From NCBI RefSeq assembly GCF_965656765.1, contig NZ_CBFHLV010000003.1, positions 52,708-116,707 of the forward strand: a stretch of DNA of 64,000 nt, read 5' to 3'. The DNA is from Marivita sp965656765 (GTDB lineage Bacteria > Pseudomonadota > Alphaproteobacteria > Rhodobacterales > Rhodobacteraceae). Positions 42,639-52,077 of the stretch are shown piece by piece (positions within the stretch are counted from its first letter, which is position 1; every line of letters begins with the position of its first letter). The notes beneath the pieces are model-generated. The model worked only from the letters and a program-made list of their open reading frames with translations. It ran no database searches and was not told where the DNA came from. The translations under genes and the position numbers were made by a program.

Positions 42639-42824
42639 ATGGCTACGCAAGCGCCCGAAACAAAGATCGTGGACAGCTACCGCATCGCCTGTGATGGCGG
42701 CGAAGGGGCCTTGGGCCACCCGCGCGTCTGGCTGCAAATCCCGCATGACACTGGTTGGGTCGAATGCGGCTATTGCGATGCCAAGTTCATTCACAAGGAT
42801 TTTGCAGACACGCAGGATTCGTGA
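42639..42824 (+). CDS. Zinc-finger CHCC-type small protein
   Basis: A 61-residue protein resembling the CHCC zinc-finger family (NDUFS6-like accessory of complex I). The pattern is C in RIACDGG, H in LGHPRVWL, and the pair CGYC in WVECGYCDAKFI. Alphaproteobacteria carry such a short form. Start ATG 42639 has AAGGAAA at about 9 bases; an in-frame ATG at 42621 is less likely. The stop overlaps the next gene's GTG start by 4 bases (GTGA), so the two are translationally coupled. Confidence 0.88.
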   Translation: MATQAPETKIVDSYRIACDGGEGALGHPRVWLQIPHDTGWVECGYCDAKFIHKDFADTQDS

Positions 42825-43441
42825 ACGCCAAACGCATTTGCGCCGGCCTCTTGGCGCTGGCGGTTTGTGTGACGATTGTCACGCGCATTTGGCTTCGGAT
42901 CGACCGCTACGATATTGGGTTGATTGATACGCTGGCGTTTAACTACCGGTACTTCACGATTTGGACCAACACACTGGTTGGTTTGTCTTGTGCTTTGGTG
43001 GCCGCAGGATGGCGAGAGTCCCCCAAGGTGCAAAGCGGGTTATTGTTGTCGATCTCGATGGTGGCCATCGTGTACCACGTGCTTTTGGCGCACCTTCGAG
43101 ATTACCAAGGCATCGACATGGTGATTGATGTGATGCTGCACACGCTGATCCCGGTGGCCTTTGCCGGATACTGGCTTGTGTTTGTGCACAAGGATGAGGT
43201 GCGTTACCCCAATGTTCTGCCGTGGCTGATCCTGCCGTTTCTTTATTGTGTTGTAGCGATGGTCCGTGCGCAATTCGACGGACGGTATCCTTACCACTTT
43301 TTGAATTTTGGCGATCTGGGTCTGTTCAGGACCACGTTGAACATTCTTGGCCTTTTGGTTGTGTTTTCGGGCTTTGGCGCATTGATCGTTTGGGCTGGCC
43401 GGCGGCTTGGGAGGATTCAGGCGTTTGTGGGCCGCGAGTGA
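42821..43441 (+). CDS. Pr6Pr-family six-helix membrane protein
   Basis: A 206-residue inner-membrane protein with about six hydrophobic helices and short loops. The segments FNYRYFTIWTNTLVGLSCAL (about residues 40-59) and HTLIPVAFAGYWLVFVHK resemble the Pr6Pr family, which also includes androgen-induced/FAR-17a-like proteins of unknown function. The likely start is GTG 42821, overlapping the zinc-finger gene's stop; the upstream frame from 42755 is antisense-like. It converges on the next gene with a 9-base gap. Confidence 0.75.
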   Translation: MNAKRICAGLLALAVCVTIVTRIWLRIDRYDIGLIDTLAFNYRYFTIWTNTLVGLSCALVAAGWRESPKVQSGLLLSISMVAIVYHVLLAHLRDYQGIDMVIDVMLHTLIPVAFAGYWLVFVHKDEVRYPNVLPWLILPFLYCVVAMVRAQFDGRYPYHFLNFGDLGLFRTTLNILGLLVVFSGFGALIVWAGRRLGRIQAFVGRE

Positions 43442-43450
43442 TCAACGCCG

Positions 43451-43963
43451 TTAGCTGATCGGGATGGGCGCAGGCCCGCAAGGCAGGACAGGGGTATCAT
43501 CGTCTGGCCCGGTCAGGAACTGCAGAACCTTTTCGCCGGACCACGCGGTGATGTCTCGCCCGTTGGTGTCAACGCCACTGCCAATGACGGTGCCAGTTTC
43601 GTTGTTGAGCGTGTGATAAAGCACGTTTGCCTCAACCCCGTTTTCGCAAACCAAGTTGGCACGTCCCGGAGTGTCTGCTCCGCCAGCCTTCCATTCGCCG
43701 GTGCAGGATGTGCCATCGTTCAGAAAGCCGATCACGATACCTGTGTCCCAGCCATGTGCCTGCCCATCGAAATACACGCCTTCGGACCCCATACATGCAA
43801 GCGCCCGAACGCAATTGGCTTTGTCGTAGGGGATGTTCTCGCAAGCGGGCAACGTGCTGCGTTTGTCGACGCCGGAATCAAGCCCGTCCAGGGTAATCTG
43901 ATCGTTGGCAAAGGCTGGAGTGCTGACGAAAATACCTAAGAGAAAAATATGTAAACCATGCAT
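43451..43963 (-). CDS. Small secreted protein, unknown function
   Basis: A 170-residue protein with a signal peptide (HGLHIFLLGIFVSTPAFA). The mature protein has six cysteines (ACENIPYDKANC, RALACMG, TSCTGEW, LVCENG, VLPCGP), suggesting periplasmic disulfides, and a block HGWDTGIVIGFLNDGTSC. I recognise no family. ATG 43961-43963 is preceded by AAGGTTT. Its regulatory region is the 170 bases up to the next minus-strand gene. Confidence 0.65.
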   Translation of the reverse strand: MHGLHIFLLGIFVSTPAFANDQITLDGLDSGVDKRSTLPACENIPYDKANCVRALACMGSEGVYFDGQAHGWDTGIVIGFLNDGTSCTGEWKAGGADTPGRANLVCENGVEANVLYHTLNNETGTVIGSGVDTNGRDITAWSGEKVLQFLTGPDDDTPVLPCGPAPIPIS

Positions 43964-44134
43964 CGAACAAACCTTGCTTGTGTTTCTCGCGGCATAATAA
44001 TTCGGTGCCTCTTGCAGACCAGTGAAAAATCAGGCTGCGTGTTGTGCGTGCAGGTTTATGCTGACGTCAGGCAGGTGAAGATGCCCTGTCTTTCGAGAGT
44101 GTTTTGATCGCGCGACTTCCATGTCTCTGTCGAG

Positions 44135-44527
44135 TCAGAGAAAACGTCCGCGCATGATCTGAACTCCGTCGAACGCCCAAAGCAACGTGAGGCCGATCAT
44201 CATCGTCACGGACCCGAAACCGGTCAAAGCACCCAACGGTGGTTTTGGATCAAGCGACGACATCGCCACAAAAAATGTTCCGATAGCTCCGAAAAAATAG
44301 ATAAGGCCGCGCAAAGGTCGACCGGCTGGATAGCAGTGAAACCCAAGGAATCCGCCAAACCACCACAGCGCGACAGTGGCCACGTGAGAAGCGGTCTTAG
44401 GTTCGGCTTTTGCAGCTGCCGAGGGCGCCGGCGGCGCACCGGCACCACAGTTCGTGCAGTTTTCCGCATCGCCGCTGATTGCTGACCCGCAATAGTTGCA
44501 CCCAACAACAGTGCGTTTCCGCGTCAT
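44135..44527 (-). CDS. Zinc-ribbon TM2-like membrane protein
   Basis: A 130-residue protein. The N-terminal zinc ribbon has two CxxC pairs: VGCNYCGSAISGDAENCTNCG (about residues 9-29). An Ala/Pro/Lys linker follows. Two or three hydrophobic segments then resemble a TM2 domain (WWFGGFLGFHCYPAGRPLRG and MMIGLTLLWAFDGVQIMRG). Function unknown; such proteins may sense or bind partners at the inner membrane. ATG 44527 starts just before the ribbon. ATG 44650 in the same frame would add a 41-residue N-terminal extension. Confidence 0.68.
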   Translation of the reverse strand: MTRKRTVVGCNYCGSAISGDAENCTNCGAGAPPAPSAAAKAEPKTASHVATVALWWFGGFLGFHCYPAGRPLRGLIYFFGAIGTFFVAMSSLDPKPPLGALTGFGSVTMMIGLTLLWAFDGVQIMRGRFL

Positions 44528-44841
44528 AGCCCATATTTGGCGACCCGACTTAAAAATCCCGTATAGCAAGCCATTGGTTGCGATCTGTGTGAACAAGGCC
44601 CGCAAAACGTCGAAAGGAGATTTTCTGGCGTAATGATCGGAATGTCTCATGGCGATTGCTTTCTTGAATACGTCAGGAGGGTCTATGAGCGAACTATGGC
44701 GATCTTTTGCAGAAAGGGGGCCGATATCAGGAAAACCGTGTTCGACACATTCAGGCTGACGTGCTGGCGTGAACAACGGGCACTGGCCCACCTCTTCAAT
44801 CCGTGGCAGAACCAAATCGGACCAGAACAAGGACGCGCGGA
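44528..44841. other. Divergent intergenic region upstream of polA
   Basis: About 314 bases between the minus-strand zinc-ribbon gene and polA. The minus frame of the ribbon gene remains open here up to 44848, but the translation has no domain features and overlaps the polA start. It probably holds the divergent promoters; I found no clear hairpin or -10/-35 pair strong enough to list. Confidence 0.35.
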
Positions 44842-47643
44842 ATGGCATTCGGCAAAGGACACCACCTTCACCTGATCGACGGCTCGGCCTTTATCTTCAG
44901 GGCGTACCACGCGTTGCCACCGTTGACGCGGAAATCAGATGGATTGCCTATTGGTGCGGTGTCAGGCTTTTGCAACATGTTGCAGCGCTATGTCGAAGGG
45001 AACGCCGGTTCCGATGTGACCCATGTTGCGGTGATCTTTGACAAGGGCAGCCACACGTTCCGCAATGACATGTACGATCAGTACAAGGCTAACCGCGAGG
45101 CGATGCCCGAAGACCTGCGCCCGCAGATCCCGCTGACGCGACGTGCGACTGAGGCGTTCAATATCGCCTGCGAAGAGCTTGAGGGCTACGAGGCGGATGA
45201 CATCATCGCCACGCTTTCCGTTCAGGCTCGTAAGGCCGGAGGGCGGGTGACGATCATTTCTTCTGACAAAGACCTAATGCAGTTGGTCGGTGACGGTGTC
45301 GAGATGTTCGACGCTATGAAGAACCGCACCATCGACCGCGACGGTGTTTTTGAGAAATTTGGCGTCTTTCCCGAACGGGTGGTGGATGTTCAGGCTTTGG
45401 CCGGTGACAGCGTCGACAATGTTCCGGGCGCACCTGGAATTGGGGTCAAGACTGCTGCCCTATTGATCAACGAATTCGGAACACTGGAAGACCTTCTGGA
45501 TCGCGCGGAAGAGATCAAACAGCCCAAGCGCCGAGAAACCCTTATCGAAAAGCGCGACCAGATTGAACTGAGCAAAAAACTTGTACTTCTGGATGAAAAC
45601 ACACCGCTTGGTTTTACGCTTGATGATCTTGAGGTCCGCGAGCCTGATCCAGACAAGCTGATGACGTTCCTCGCCGAGATGGAGTTCCGCACACTGACCA
45701 AGCGCATTGCCGACGCGCTTGAGGTTGAGCCACCCGTCATTCAGGACACCACACCCGAAGGTGCCAATCCACCAAAAGGTGACGCGCCTGAGTTGCCGGC
45801 TATGAACCCGGATGCTTATGAATGTGTCAGCGACCTTGCAGCCTTGCTAACGTGGGTCGATGCGGCGAACGAAAAAGGTTGGGTGGCGTTTGATACCGAA
45901 ACCACTGGGCTGAACGATATGACCGCCGATTTGGTCGGGCTGTCGTTGTGTATTGAGCCGGGCAAGGCCTGTTATGTGCCGCTCGCACATAAGTCCGAAC
46001 AGGGGGAGGGATTGTTTGGTTCCGATGCGCTGGCTGAAGGTCAGATCCCGCTTGATGACGCATTGAGGGCGCTGAAGCCGCTGCTTGAAGACCCGGCCGT
46101 GATCAAGATCGGCCAGAATATGAAATACGATACCAAGATCATGTCGCGCTATGGGGTCAATGTTGATCCGATCGACGACACAATGTTGATGTCCTACGCG
46201 ATGAATGCCGGGCTTCACAGCCACGGGATGGACACTCTCTCGGAACGCTATCTGGGTCACACGCCGATCCCGATCAAGGAGTTGTTGGGCAGCGGCAAAA
46301 GCCAGATCACCTTTGACCGTGTGCCCATCGAACAGGCCGTCAAATACGCGGCCGAGGATGCCGAGGTTACGCTGCGTCTTTGGATGATGTTCAAACCGCA
46401 ACTGCATCAGGTCAAGGTCACGCGCGTCTACGAGACGATGGAACGACCGCTGGTCCCGGTGCTGGCACAGATGGAGCGACACGGAATAAAGGTGGACCGG
46501 GACACGCTGTCCCGGATGTCGAATGCGTTCAGTCAAAAGATGGCCGGGTTGGAGGACGAAATTTACGAGCTTGCCGGTCGCAAATTCAACGTGGGCTCAC
46601 CTAAGCAGTTAGGCGAGATCTTGTTTGACGAAATGTCTCTTGAGGGTGGCAAGCGCGGCAAGACCGGTGCGTACGCGACCGGTGCGGATGTGCTCGAAGA
46701 CTTGGCCACCGAACACGAACTGCCGCGCCGCGTGCTGGATTGGCGCCAGCTGTCCAAGCTGAAATCGACTTATACCGACGCACTACAAGATCACATCAAT
46801 CCTGAGACGGGCCGCGTTCACACGTCTTATTCGATTGCGGGGGCCAACACGGGTCGGCTCGCCTCGACCGATCCAAACCTGCAAAACATTCCGATCCGGT
46901 CCGAGGAAGGCCGCCGCATTCGTGAGGCATTTGTCGCTGAAGAAGGCAAGACGCTTGTCGCGCTCGACTATAGCCAGATTGAATTGCGCATCCTCGCCCA
47001 TATCGCTGATATTCAAGCGCTCAAAGACGCGTTTAAAGAGGGCCAAGACATTCACGCAGCCACAGCTTCCGAGATGTTCAACGTTCCTTTGGAGGAAATG
47101 ACACCAGATGTGCGCCGTCAGGCCAAAGCGATCAATTTCGGGGTGATCTACGGTATTTCCGGCTTCGGCCTTGCCCGCAATCTTCGCATCCCGCGGGCCG
47201 AGGCGCAGGGCTTCATCGACCGCTATTTCGAACGCTTCCCCGGTATTAAGGCGTATATGGACGAAACCACCAAGTTCGCCAAAGAGCACAACCGTGTCGA
47301 AACACTTTTTGGTCGTGTCATCCACACACCTGAGATCAACGCCAAAGGTCCGCGTGCCGGTTTTGCCAAACGCGCCGCGATCAATGCGCCAATCCAAGGG
47401 ACAGCGGCTGACATCATCCGTCGCGCGATGATCCGGATGCCAGATGCGATTGCAAAGCTGCCGGTCAAAATGCTGTTGCAGGTACATGACGAATTGCTGT
47501 TCGAGGTCGAAAAGGGCGCCGAGGACGATCTTATCAAAGTCGTACGCGAGGTGATGGAAGCCGCCGCCGATCCGGTGGTTCACCTGACGGTTCCGCTGGT
47601 CGCCGATGCCGGGCAAGGGGCAAACTGGGCCGAAGCGCATTGA
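44842..47643 (+). CDS. polA: DNA polymerase I
   Basis: A 933-residue repair and Okazaki-fragment polymerase with three complete domains. The 5'-3' exonuclease starts LIDGSAFIFRAYHALPPL (about residues 11-28), with EGYEADDIIATLS. The 3'-5' proofreading domain has FDTETTGLNDM (about 350-360) and so appears active. The polymerase shows motif A LDYSQIELRILAHI (about 710), motif B RRQAKAINFGVIYG (about 757) and motif C QVHDELLFEV (about 878). ATG 44842 is preceded by AAGGAC at about 9 bases; an in-frame ATG-less extension to 44803 is unlikely. It stands alone. Confidence 0.97.
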   Translation: MAFGKGHHLHLIDGSAFIFRAYHALPPLTRKSDGLPIGAVSGFCNMLQRYVEGNAGSDVTHVAVIFDKGSHTFRNDMYDQYKANREAMPEDLRPQIPLTRRATEAFNIACEELEGYEADDIIATLSVQARKAGGRVTIISSDKDLMQLVGDGVEMFDAMKNRTIDRDGVFEKFGVFPERVVDVQALAGDSVDNVPGAPGIGVKTAALLINEFGTLEDLLDRAEEIKQPKRRETLIEKRDQIELSKKLVLLDENTPLGFTLDDLEVREPDPDKLMTFLAEMEFRTLTKRIADALEVEPPVIQDTTPEGANPPKGDAPELPAMNPDAYECVSDLAALLTWVDAANEKGWVAFDTETTGLNDMTADLVGLSLCIEPGKACYVPLAHKSEQGEGLFGSDALAEGQIPLDDALRALKPLLEDPAVIKIGQNMKYDTKIMSRYGVNVDPIDDTMLMSYAMNAGLHSHGMDTLSERYLGHTPIPIKELLGSGKSQITFDRVPIEQAVKYAAEDAEVTLRLWMMFKPQLHQVKVTRVYETMERPLVPVLAQMERHGIKVDRDTLSRMSNAFSQKMAGLEDEIYELAGRKFNVGSPKQLGEILFDEMSLEGGKRGKTGAYATGADVLEDLATEHELPRRVLDWRQLSKLKSTYTDALQDHINPETGRVHTSYSIAGANTGRLASTDPNLQNIPIRSEEGRRIREAFVAEEGKTLVALDYSQIELRILAHIADIQALKDAFKEGQDIHAATASEMFNVPLEEMTPDVRRQAKAINFGVIYGISGFGLARNLRIPRAEAQGFIDRYFERFPGIKAYMDETTKFAKEHNRVETLFGRVIHTPEINAKGPRAGFAKRAAINAPIQGTAADIIRRAMIRMPDAIAKLPVKMLLQVHDELLFEVEKGAEDDLIKVVREVMEAAADPVVHLTVPLVADAGQGANWAEAH

Positions 47644-47704
47644 CGATGGGAGGGGAATTAGAAATCTCTTCGCAAGGATTTTTGAAGATTAATCGCCACC
47701 ATGA

Positions 47705-48886
47705 ATGGCGTCGTATTTGACAGCGCTACGCATCCCCAACCGCACTGCGCGGCATTTGTGGTTGTCGGTGAACGGGCTTGGTGATGCACCAACTGGCCGG
47801 TGCGATGCGTCCCGCCTGATCCAATCTCTGGGGTTTGTGCAGCTTGATACGATCCAGGTCGTGTCCCGCGCGCATCATCATATCCTCTGGAGCCGCAATC
47901 AGAACTATCGCGAGCCGATGTTGAATAAACTGTTGGCCAAGGATCGTTCGGTCTTTGAGCATTTCACCCATGATGCGTCTGTGCTGCCGATGGAGTTTCT
48001 GCCTATGTGGCAACGGCAGTTTCGTCGGATGCAAGACAAGGTTGGTCGGTCGTCGTGGTACGGCAAGCATCTTGACCCGGATCACCTTGACCAGATCAAA
48101 AGCCGGATTACGGAAGAAGGGCCGCTGAGCACGCATGATTTCGACACCAAGATCGAAGGCAAACGCGAGATGTGGAAACGTCCGCCGCATAAGATCGGCT
48201 TGGACTACCTTTGGTATGCAGGAGTTCTGGCGACCTGTCATCGTGATGGGTTCACCAAGTATTACGACCTCGCTGAACGTGTCTTTCCAGCGCATCTCTA
48301 CGAACAGGATATTCCGGACCGTGACCAGATCGACTGGCTGTGCCACGCGGCGCTGGATCGGATTGGAATTGGCTCATTGGGTGAGGTTCGCAAATTCTGG
48401 GATGCGACGGAGGTCACCGAAGTTTCTGCTTGGGCAGAACGGCATGTGGCCTCTTTGATCCCAGTTGAGGTTGAATCTGTTGATGGCACTTGGACCAAGG
48501 CCTTTGCCGCCCCGGATATCGAGGAGCGTTTGTCGGCGCTCTCGCATCCAACGTCGCGGCTGCGTATCTTAAACCCTTTTGATCCGGCGATCCGCGATCG
48601 CGCGCGGCTGAAACGGCTGTTCGGCTTTGATTATACCGTGGAAATGTTTGTGCCCGCCGCCAAACGTCGGTGGGGGTATTACGTCTATCCTATGTTGGAA
48701 AGGGACTGCTTGGTGGGCCGGATCGAAGTTAAGGCGGATCGGCCGAAGGGTACGCTGACTGTGCAAAACCTTTGGTGGGAACCCAAGGTCAGGGCGACTG
48801 CGCAGCGGTTAGCGAAACTTGACAGTGAGCTGGGTCGGCTGGCCCGATTGGCTGGCGTTGATGATGTGCGCTGGCAAGTTGGTTAG
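47705..48886 (+). CDS. YcaQ-type winged-helix DNA glycosylase
   Basis: A 393-residue protein of the HTH_42 family with tandem winged-helix folds. The block RLIQSLGFVQLDTIQVVSRAHH (quoted in part: GFVQLDTIQVVSRAHH, near residue 45) includes the QxD motif known as catalytic in E. coli YcaQ, which unhooks interstrand crosslinks. FEHFTHDASVLP is also typical. It may protect DNA from alkylating or natural crosslinking agents. It follows polA by 61 bases and may share its transcript. The ATG at 47705 has no strong ribosome site. Confidence 0.85.
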   Translation: MASYLTALRIPNRTARHLWLSVNGLGDAPTGRCDASRLIQSLGFVQLDTIQVVSRAHHHILWSRNQNYREPMLNKLLAKDRSVFEHFTHDASVLPMEFLPMWQRQFRRMQDKVGRSSWYGKHLDPDHLDQIKSRITEEGPLSTHDFDTKIEGKREMWKRPPHKIGLDYLWYAGVLATCHRDGFTKYYDLAERVFPAHLYEQDIPDRDQIDWLCHAALDRIGIGSLGEVRKFWDATEVTEVSAWAERHVASLIPVEVESVDGTWTKAFAAPDIEERLSALSHPTSRLRILNPFDPAIRDRARLKRLFGFDYTVEMFVPAAKRRWGYYVYPMLERDCLVGRIEVKADRPKGTLTVQNLWWEPKVRATAQRLAKLDSELGRLARLAGVDDVRWQVG

Positions 48887-48952
48887 GCTTGGTGCCATTG
48901 ACACCAAGCCAAGGTGTTTTAGCGCAAGAGACCTTTGAGGGAATTGAAAACC

Positions 48953-49357
48953 ATGCTGCTGGCTTTGCACCATGTCGCGATCATCTGTTCGAACTACGAG
49001 CGCTCCAAGCACTTTTATACGGATGTGTTGGGACTGAGGATGATAGGCGAAAACTACCGCCCGGATCGGGAGTCTTGGAAGCTAGATATGGCGCTGCCCG
49101 ATGGCACCCAAATCGAATTGTTCTCGTTCCCAGACGCGCCGAGGCGGGCATCACGGCCCGAGGCTCAGGGTCTGCGGCACCTCGCGTTTGCGACGGCTGA
49201 TGTCGAGGCCGCGAAAGCCCACTTGGAAGCACGCGATGTGAGTGTCGAAGCGGTGCGTATCGACCCGTACACCGGTCGGAAATTTACGTTCTTTCCCGAC
49301 CCAGACGGCCTCCCGTTAGAGCTATATGAGGTCAATCAAACCGCCAGCTGGAGCTGA
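48953..49357 (+). CDS. VOC-family (glyoxalase-like) protein
   Basis: A 134-residue vicinal-oxygen-chelate protein like E. coli YaeR. It has LHHVAIICSNYERSKHFYTDVLG at the N-terminus (key His in HHVAI), QIELFSF, GLRHLAFATADVEAA and DPDGLPLELYEV. The metal ligands His, Glu, His, Glu appear conserved, so it may be a lyase or dioxygenase of unknown substrate. The start is at ATG 48953, with GAGG upstream; the TTG-started frame to 48935 is not preferred. The next gene converges 6 bases away. Confidence 0.88.
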   Translation: MLLALHHVAIICSNYERSKHFYTDVLGLRMIGENYRPDRESWKLDMALPDGTQIELFSFPDAPRRASRPEAQGLRHLAFATADVEAAKAHLEARDVSVEAVRIDPYTGRKFTFFPDPDGLPLELYEVNQTASWS

Positions 49358-49362
49358 CCGAA

Positions 49363-50355
49363 TTAAACCAAACCGGCAGCCTTGAAGAGTACTTTCAGGT
49401 CGGCTTCGGGGCGTGGCCCAATGTGAGAGATTACCTCGGCCGCTGCGACGCATCCCATGCGCCCGGCGGTTTCCATGTCGCGCCCATTGGCCAAACCGTA
49501 GAGGAACCCAGCGGCAAACTGATCGCCCGCACCTGTGGCGTCGACGGGCACAACTTTGTCCACGCCGATATCAAAGCGTTCGCCTTTGTGTATGATCGAT
49601 ACGCCATCGCCCGAGCGAGTGCATACAACCAACGGGCAAATCGCGGCGACGGCGGCCAGATCAGCCTCAAGATTGTTGTTTTGGTAGAGCGACATGATCT
49701 CGGCTTTGTTGCCGATCACATAGTCCATTTCTTTTTCAATCAGGTTCAGAAAATCAGCGCGGTGACGTTCGACGCAGAATGGATCAGAGATGGCGATGCC
49801 CGACATGCCACCTGCGGCACGGCAGGTGCGTGCGGTGCGGATGAAGGCGTCTTTGCCTTTGTCCTTGTCAAAAAGGTAACCTTCGAGAAAGACGATCTCC
49901 GCTTCTGCGGCGACATCCTCTGACACGTCTTCAGGCCCCAATTCGGCCGAGATCCCGAGATAGGTGTTCATTGACCGCTCGCCATCGGGCGAGACAAAGA
50001 TCATTGACCGCGAGGTGGGCAATTCACCGCCGGACACGGGAGCATTTACAAAGCTGGTGCCGTCTTTTTCCATGGCATCGGCATAAAAACGGCCAAGTGC
50101 ATCATCATGTACCCGTCCTATAAACCCGGTGCGCAACCCAAGATTGCCAAGGCCCGCAAGCGTGTTGGCGACTGATCCACCGGGCGTCTGGGTGCGTTCC
50201 TTCATCGCAGCATAAAGCGTTTCGCCGCGTTCGCGCTCGACCAGTTGCATGATGCCTTTCTGGATGCCCATTAGATCCAGAAATGTGTCTTCGGCGCGTG
50301 CGATCACATCGACAACGGCGTTGCCGATGCCGACAACCTGATATTTCTTGCTCAT
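49363..50355 (-). CDS. Adenosine kinase (PfkB family)
   Basis: A 330-residue sugar/nucleoside kinase. PfkB signatures are GGSVANTLAGLGNLGL (about residues 58-73) with a ribose-binding GG, and the C-terminal DATGAGDQFAAGFL (about 283-296), with the catalytic Asp and GAGD anion hole. NAEIMSL and the length fit adenosine kinase-like proteins; other PfkB substrates cannot be excluded. Its ATG overlaps the stop of endonuclease III by 4 bases. It is the second gene of that operon. Confidence 0.9.
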   Translation of the reverse strand: MSKKYQVVGIGNAVVDVIARAEDTFLDLMGIQKGIMQLVERERGETLYAAMKERTQTPGGSVANTLAGLGNLGLRTGFIGRVHDDALGRFYADAMEKDGTSFVNAPVSGGELPTSRSMIFVSPDGERSMNTYLGISAELGPEDVSEDVAAEAEIVFLEGYLFDKDKGKDAFIRTARTCRAAGGMSGIAISDPFCVERHRADFLNLIEKEMDYVIGNKAEIMSLYQNNNLEADLAAVAAICPLVVCTRSGDGVSIIHKGERFDIGVDKVVPVDATGAGDQFAAGFLYGLANGRDMETAGRMGCVAAAEVISHIGPRPEADLKVLFKAAGLV

Positions 50356-50996
50356 TCGGTTTTGTCCTCGAATTGACAGAGATCGCGGATCACGCAGACA
50401 CCGCATTTTGGTTTACGCGCCACACAGGTGTAGCGCCCGTGGAGGATCATCCAGTGGTGGGCATGCTGCTGAAAGTCGACTGGGATATGATCTTCGATGG
50501 CACGTTCTACGGCCACAACATCTTTGCCGGGACAGATGCCACTGCGATTGCCTAGACGAAAAATATGTGTGTCCACTGCTTGGGCCGGATAGTGCCACCA
50601 CATGTTGAGAACCACATTGGCGGTCTTGCGGCCGACGCCCGGCAAGCCTTCCAATGCCGCGCGGGAATTGGGAACTTCACCGCCGTACTGTTCGACCAGA
50701 ATGCGGCTTAACTTGATGACGTTTTTGGCCTTGTTGCGATAAAGGCCAATCGTCTTGATGTGCTCGATCACACCTTCTTCACCAAGCTCCAGCATCTTTT
50801 CGGGCGTGTCGGCAATCTTGAAAAGGTCTTTGGTGGCTTTGTTCACACCAACGTCGGTTGCTTGCGCTGATAAGGCTACGGCGACTACCAGAGTGTAGGC
50901 GTTGACATGGTCAAGTTCGCCTTTGGGTTCCGGGTCTACCGCCTGAAAGCGGGTAAAGATCTCGCGGATCGTGTGGTAATCGAGTTGCTTGGCCAT
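50352..50996 (-). CDS. nth: Endonuclease III
   Basis: A 214-residue bifunctional base-excision glycosylase/AP lyase that removes oxidised pyrimidines. The helix-hairpin-helix with catalytic Lys is LPGVGRKTANVVLN (about residues 114-127), and the catalytic Asp is in AVDTHIFRLGNRSG. The 4Fe-4S ligands fit C-x6-C-x2-C-x5-C (CVARKPKCGVCVIRDLC). ATG 50996 begins the domain; the open frame to 51032 is an extension without family match. It leads the operon with adenosine kinase and is divergent from the ada-like gene. Confidence 0.96.
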   Translation of the reverse strand: MAKQLDYHTIREIFTRFQAVDPEPKGELDHVNAYTLVVAVALSAQATDVGVNKATKDLFKIADTPEKMLELGEEGVIEHIKTIGLYRNKAKNVIKLSRILVEQYGGEVPNSRAALEGLPGVGRKTANVVLNMWWHYPAQAVDTHIFRLGNRSGICPGKDVVAVERAIEDHIPVDFQQHAHHWMILHGRYTCVARKPKCGVCVIRDLCQFEDKTE

Positions 50997-51117
50997 GGCT
51001 TCCCATATGCCGCGCGATGGCCTTGGGAGCAAGCATTCACCTTGCGCAGGTTTCGGGTCGCTTGGGGCGTGCCCAATCGGCTACATCTGATGACACGCGA
51101 TCGAAAAGGATGTTTGG

Positions 51118-51963
51118 ATGAAACCCCTCGCAGAAGACAGCCAAGGCTATCATTTCAATATCATGCGCCGTGCGCTGGATGTGATCGATGATCAAGGACC
51201 TGCAGTTTCGTTGGATGCGTTGGCGTCCGAGATGAACATGAGCCCAGCACATTTTCAGCGCGTGTTTTCGCGATGGGTGGGCGTGAGCCCAAAACGGTAT
51301 CAGCAGTATCTTACGTTGGGCCATGCCAAAGCGCTTTTGCAAAACCGGTTTACGACTTTGCAAACTGCGCACGAAGCAGGGTTATCGGGTGGTGGGCGGT
51401 TGCACGACTTGTTCCTGCGGTGGGAGGCCATGAGCCCGGGTGATTTTTCCCGTAAAGGCGAAGGACTGTCTATCTTTTGGGGTTGGTTCGACAGCCCATT
51501 TGGTCCGGCATTGGTGATGGGCACAAATAAGGGGCTTTGCGGTATCGGCTTCGCATCCGAATGTACCGAGGCCGAGGCGATGCAAGATTTGTGTAGCCGT
51601 TGGCCTAATGCGAGTTATCAGGAGGCCCCGGAACGGATCACGCCCTGGGTTCAAAACGCTTTCGGGCAGTCCGGCGGGGACGTGCCGCTTTACCTCATCG
51701 GCGCGCCATTCCAAATTAAGGTTTGGGAAGCGCTTATGCAGATCCCGTCTGGGCATGTGACAACCTATTCCGAAATTGCTGATTTTATTGGCCATCCCAA
51801 AGCGGTGCGTGCTGTTGGAACGGCGGTCGGGCGCAACCCGATCAGTTATCTGATCCCGTGCCATCGCGCCTTGCGCAAGTCCGGAGGATTGGGCGGCTAT
51901 CACTGGGGTTTGCCGGTAAAACGCAGCATTTTGGCTTGGGAATCTGCACGGGTCGAAGCATAA
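51118..51963 (+). CDS. AraC-type regulator / O6-methylguanine-DNA methyltransferase fusion
   Basis: A 281-residue Ada-like protein without the N-terminal Zn/methylphosphotriester domain. Residues ~12-105 form an AraC-type helix-turn-helix (SLDALASEMNMSPAHFQRVF). The C-terminal ~160 residues are the suicide methyltransferase with the acceptor Cys in LIPCHRALR and FQIKVWEALMQIPSGHVTTY. It repairs O6-alkylguanine and may control genes on alkylation. RBS AAAGGA precedes ATG 51118. The nearby nth gene is divergent. Confidence 0.93.
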   Translation: MKPLAEDSQGYHFNIMRRALDVIDDQGPAVSLDALASEMNMSPAHFQRVFSRWVGVSPKRYQQYLTLGHAKALLQNRFTTLQTAHEAGLSGGGRLHDLFLRWEAMSPGDFSRKGEGLSIFWGWFDSPFGPALVMGTNKGLCGIGFASECTEAEAMQDLCSRWPNASYQEAPERITPWVQNAFGQSGGDVPLYLIGAPFQIKVWEALMQIPSGHVTTYSEIADFIGHPKAVRAVGTAVGRNPISYLIPCHRALRKSGGLGGYHWGLPVKRSILAWESARVEA

Positions 51964-52077
51964 GCATTGCGCGGAAACGTGCCGATTTCCCCGCGACATC
52001 GGGATTCTTACGGGGTATGTTATCGCATAGCAGATATTAGACCCCTACAATCGGGCACAGTTAAACGAGGCGAACCT

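Noticed and set aside
44528..44848. N-terminal extension of the zinc-ribbon protein up to the polA start
   Set aside because: No domain features and it would overlap the polA start; the zinc ribbon begins right after ATG 44527.
45847..46536. 229-codon antisense frame within polA
   Set aside because: Opposite the proofreading domain with no recognisable features.
46783..47640. 285-codon antisense frame within polA
   Set aside because: Lies entirely opposite intact polymerase motifs; typical GC-rich shadow frame.
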